Source: Plectrocnemia conspersa (taxonomy: Eukaryota; Arthropoda; Insecta; Trichoptera; Polycentropodidae). Taken from it: a stretch of 64,000 nt of DNA. The stretch is from assembly GCA_009617715.1 (NCBI GenBank), contig VTFK01000093.1:496001-560000 (forward strand). Direction: 5' to 3'. Positions 63,640-64,000 of the stretch are shown here, piece by piece (the first letter of the stretch is position 1; each line of letters starts with the position of its first letter). The notes under the pieces are model-generated. The model made no database searches. It had not been told where the DNA came from and saw only the letters and a program-made list of their open reading frames with translations. Both the position numbers and the translations under genes were made by a program.

Positions 63640-64000
63640 TTTATGTTTTAAAAATACAGTAAAATTTAACTGATAAGCGCTTGTGAAAATATACGCTGCT
63701 CTGATATGTCGTTAAACTTTTAGAACTTATTAGGTCAAGTTGAGTTTGGTTATGTTTAAGTTAGGCTTAGGTTTGCAAACGTCAAATTGAGTTTTAAAGA
63801 CAGCTTAGAGTAGCATATAGTAATATCATTAATAATTTAAAATAAATTAAACCAAACTCAAACGTAACGTAAACTATAGTTAGTTTTTTTTTATTAAATC
63901 AAGATAGATTGGGTTAGGTTTTTGAGGTTAAGCAGAATATGGACGTTTCGCAACTGTTTAAAACAGCATATATGATAATTACACTAGTAATCAGTTAAAT
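63640..64000. other. No gene seen; GGTTAGGTT-type words
   Basis: Scattered AGGTTAGG / GGTTAGGTT-like words (63735-63775, 63912-63930) of the kind dispersed through many insect genomes. Not a telomeric array. Confidence 0.4.

Noticed and set aside
1..64000. CRISPR arrays, rRNA or tRNA genes
   Set aside because: No regularly spaced direct repeats and no cloverleaf or rRNA sequence recognised by eye; a tRNA scan was not possible here.

Overview
The window is AT-rich animal nuclear DNA with spliced genes, long introns and many decayed transposable elements. The content points to an insect: it has an insect-type ciliary opsin (pteropsin class), a five-finger Nab2/ZC3H14 gene, and mariner, piggyBac, hAT, RTE and jockey-like relics. 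I cannot name the order from the sequence alone. There is no sign of bacterial, phage or CRISPR content.

Two genes are well supported. On the minus strand, 10576 down to 4012, lies a Nab2/ZC3H14 orthologue (nuclear poly(A) RNA-binding CCCH zinc-finger protein). I could chain 11 coding exons with matching splice phases, giving about 900 residues. The chain only stays open if four single-base indels are allowed (near 8025, 7893, 6966 and 4864), most of them in short homopolymers. On the plus strand, 27131 to 39472, lies a seven-exon ciliary opsin with the Schiff-base lysine at residue 284, a Glu at the ECL2 counterion position, and DPIIY in place of NPxxY. Its C-terminal tail stops at 39470, but a second open frame begins at 39465 and runs 143 codons to 39896, just before an AATAAA. 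This suggests another one-base shift.

Weaker gene signals are a TATA-box promoter with a short ORF on the minus strand near 14.8 kb, a candidate start exon at 14013-13897 (minus), a probable non-coding 5' exon at 57163-57334 (plus), and a signal-peptide-like coding exon at 62629-62740 (plus). The last two may belong to one gene that continues past the right edge.

The rest is intergenic or intronic AT-rich DNA carrying mobile-element relics: a piggyBac transposase remnant at the left edge and two TTAA-flanked piggyBac-type MITEs; three hAT-type elements with exact 8-bp target duplications; four copies of one mariner family; a Tigger/pogo-like TIR element; RTE and jockey-like reverse-transcriptase relics; three dispersed repeat families shared between distant sites; and several long foldback structures.

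The two genes do not form an obvious functional unit; one acts in RNA processing and the other in photoreception. I found no clearly new biological system. The most useful observations are the cluster of frameshifts in otherwise conserved exons, the split opsin tail, the DPxxY opsin motif, and the perfect hairpins and foldback elements.
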